Assembly: GCA_050289485.1 (NCBI GenBank)
Contig: JBNKFV010000001.1
Span: forward strand, 62,001 to 126,000
DNA: 64,000 nucleotides
Direction: 5' to 3'
DNA from: JBNKFV01 sp050289485
Lineage (GTDB): Bacteria; Pseudomonadota; Gammaproteobacteria; Pseudomonadales; Cellvibrionaceae
In this document: positions 62,702 through 64,000 of the stretch, piece by piece
Position numbering within the stretch: the first letter of the stretch is position 1
Layout: the number at the start of each line of letters is the position of its first letter
The notes under the pieces: generated by a model
Databases searched by the model: none
Seen by the model: only the letters and a program-made list of their open reading frames with translations
What the model was told of the DNA's origin: nothing
Translations under genes and position numbers: made by a program

Positions 62702-64000
62702 TCAGGCCTGCGCGGGCGGGCCAGACATTAGTTTTTCCCACACGTTTTGAACACGCGTTCGCTGCGCCATAAAGGCATCACCATCGAGCAGGGAATCCAA
62801 CTGTTGCAACGCCAAACGGTGCGCTGCAGAACGATAGGCAATATACGCCTGAATGAGTGCCTCAACATCGTCTTCGGCCATAAGGCCAGCGCGCTGGAGA
62901 CTTTCCAATATGCGTATGTTGTCAGAGTATAGGATTAAATCAGGCTTGAGGTGGGCCCACGCCAAGGCGGCGTATTGAACCATAAATTCAATATCAACGA
63001 TACCTCCGGCGTCTTGTTTTAGGTGAAATTTATCCACTTTAGCTGCAGAACCCAAGTGATCGCGCATTTTCTGGCGCATCTCGATGACTTCTTTTTGCAA
63101 CCCCGCCAAATCACGCGGCTGACATAACAACGCTTTACGCAGTGCGGAAAAACGCTTGCTTAGAGTAACGCTACCGGCCACTGGTCGCGCCCGCACCAAA
63201 GCTTGGTGTTCCCACGTCCAGGCCTGCTCACGCTGATAACGCTCAAACGCTGCCAGCGAACTGACCAGCATGCCAGAATTACCCGAGGGGCGCAGGCGCA
63301 TATCCACCTCATACAGCATGCCAGAAATAGTGCGTGTATTGAGAATATGAATAATTTTTTGCCCCAGGCGCGTGTAAAACGTCTGGTTGTCGATGGACTT
63401 TTCACCGGTGGTATAGGCGCTAGTGTCGGCATCATGCAAAAACACCAGATCAAGGTCTGAGCCATGCCCTAACTCGATCCCCCCCAGCTTGCCGTAGCCC
63501 ACCACAATAAACTGGCTATCGCCGCTGACTTCGTTATAGCCACCGGGATTACCGTGCTTTGCGGTCATCTGCTGCCACGCCAAGCACACGACATGATCGA
63601 GAATCACTTCGGCAGTCCAGGTGAGCGCATCACTCACCTTCATCAAGGGCAACGCACCGCCCACTTCGCTGGCCGCCGTGCGTAAGCCTTGCGCCATACG
63701 AAAATAACGCAGGCCTTCCATTTGCTCTTCCAGATCATCCCATGGCACCCGCAGCATGTGCTGGCGCAGTTCGCTTTCCAACTCGTCACGCACCGGCGGG
63801 GAATACAGTGTGCGCGGGTCGAGCAACTCATCCAGCAACACCGGATGACGCGCCAGCTCGCCGGCGATCCACGGGCTGGCGCCGCACAAACGCACCAGCT
63901 GTGTGAGTGCCGACGGGTTTTCGATCAGCAATACCAGGTAAACACTGCGCCGCGCCACACCTTCCACTAGCGGCATCATGCGCCGCAACGTATCAGCCGG
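62702..64000 (-). CDS. glnE: Glutamine-synthetase adenylyltransferase, C-terminal part (gene runs off the right edge)
   Basis: 433 codons of an open frame with no start inside the window. The full enzyme is about 950-1000 aa; this is the C-terminal adenylylating half. The nucleotidyltransferase site is YGKLGGIELGHGSDLDLVFLHDAD, with the catalytic Asp pair, followed by LRPSGNSGMLVSSL and QDAGGIVDIEFMVQYAAL. It controls glutamine synthetase by adenylylation in response to PII. Confidence 0.95.
   Translation of the reverse strand, partial: PADTLRRMMPLVEGVARRSVYLVLLIENPSALTQLVRLCGASPWIAGELARHPVLLDELLDPRTLYSPPVRDELESELRQHMLRVPWDDLEEQMEGLRYFRMAQGLRTAASEVGGALPLMKVSDALTWTAEVILDHVVCLAWQQMTAKHGNPGGYNEVSGDSQFIVVGYGKLGGIELGHGSDLDLVFLHDADTSAYTTGEKSIDNQTFYTRLGQKIIHILNTRTISGMLYEVDMRLRPSGNSGMLVSSLAAFERYQREQAWTWEHQALVRARPVAGSVTLSKRFSALRKALLCQPRDLAGLQKEVIEMRQKMRDHLGSAAKVDKFHLKQDAGGIVDIEFMVQYAALAWAHLKPDLILYSDNIRILESLQRAGLMAEDDVEALIQAYIAYRSAAHRLALQQLDSLLDGDAFMAQRTRVQNVWEKLMSGPPAQA

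Noticed and set aside
1..64000. CRISPR arrays, tRNA/rRNA genes, intact IS elements
   Set aside because: None was found by reading; no regularly spaced repeats, cloverleaf or transposase seen.

Overview
The window looks like chromosomal DNA of a free-living, probably marine gammaproteobacterium. Several blocks keep the Escherichia coli/Pseudomonas gene order: secB-grxC-yibN/gpmI-envC-ctpA-yibQ, ygfB-pepP-ubiH-ubiI facing zapA-6S RNA-fau, nudF-yqiB-cpdA-yqiA-parE beside tolC, and glnE-ilvE beside the LPS-core genes. Protein flavour and a DUF6316-type small protein suggest the Cellvibrionales (Saccharophagus/Teredinibacter/Simiduia-like). This placement is inferred from reading alone. No tRNA, rRNA, CRISPR array, prophage or intact insertion sequence was seen.

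Layout. 1-7.4 kb: a partial MFS transporter, ugd, a secreted repeat protein, a CsgD/VpsT-like regulator and uvrA. 7.4-14.7 kb: secB, grxC, a rhodanese-like membrane protein, gpmI, envC, ctpA, yibQ and a DUF6316 gene, with a 141-bp MITE-like element between envC and ctpA. 14.7-19.4 kb: hisBHAF, nhaA and a cold-shock gene. 19.9-27.3 kb: a likely ygfB-pepP-ubiH-ubiI-membrane protein-deacetylase operon, divergent from a ZapB-like gene, zapA, 6S RNA and fau. 27.4-36.9 kb: an unlisted 45-aa membrane peptide gene, ilvA/rpiA, a sensorless MCP, an orphan AAA ATPase, a DUF523/DUF1722 protein, YceI and an ABC exporter.

37.3-47.2 kb is the accessory-looking core. It holds a 442-aa protein with a long hydrophobic Gly/Ala-rich segment and an aromatic C-terminus, then a 248-aa subtilisin-like protease without signal peptide, then a small one-TM protein. 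Convergent to these are a CHASE2 class III nucleotide cyclase and a FecR-TPR-beta-barrel fusion. A Crp-type regulator is divergent from the cyclase, and an unknown 149-aa protein follows. This is the best candidate for an undescribed system: (a) a possible protease/membrane-active protein pair and (b) an envelope-to-nucleotide signalling set. A cpdA homologue (cAMP hydrolysis) lies only a few kb away.

47.5-64 kb: the parE-yqiA-cpdA-yqiB-nudF operon, tolC, then the LPS inner-core block (waaA, a heptosyltransferase, kdkA, an O-antigen ligase, msbA and a second GT9 enzyme), ilvE, and the 3' part of glnE running off the right edge. Many operon ends carry clear hairpins. Several gene starts were moved inward from the longest open frame to the position with a Shine-Dalgarno sequence, a signal peptide or the family's usual N-terminus.
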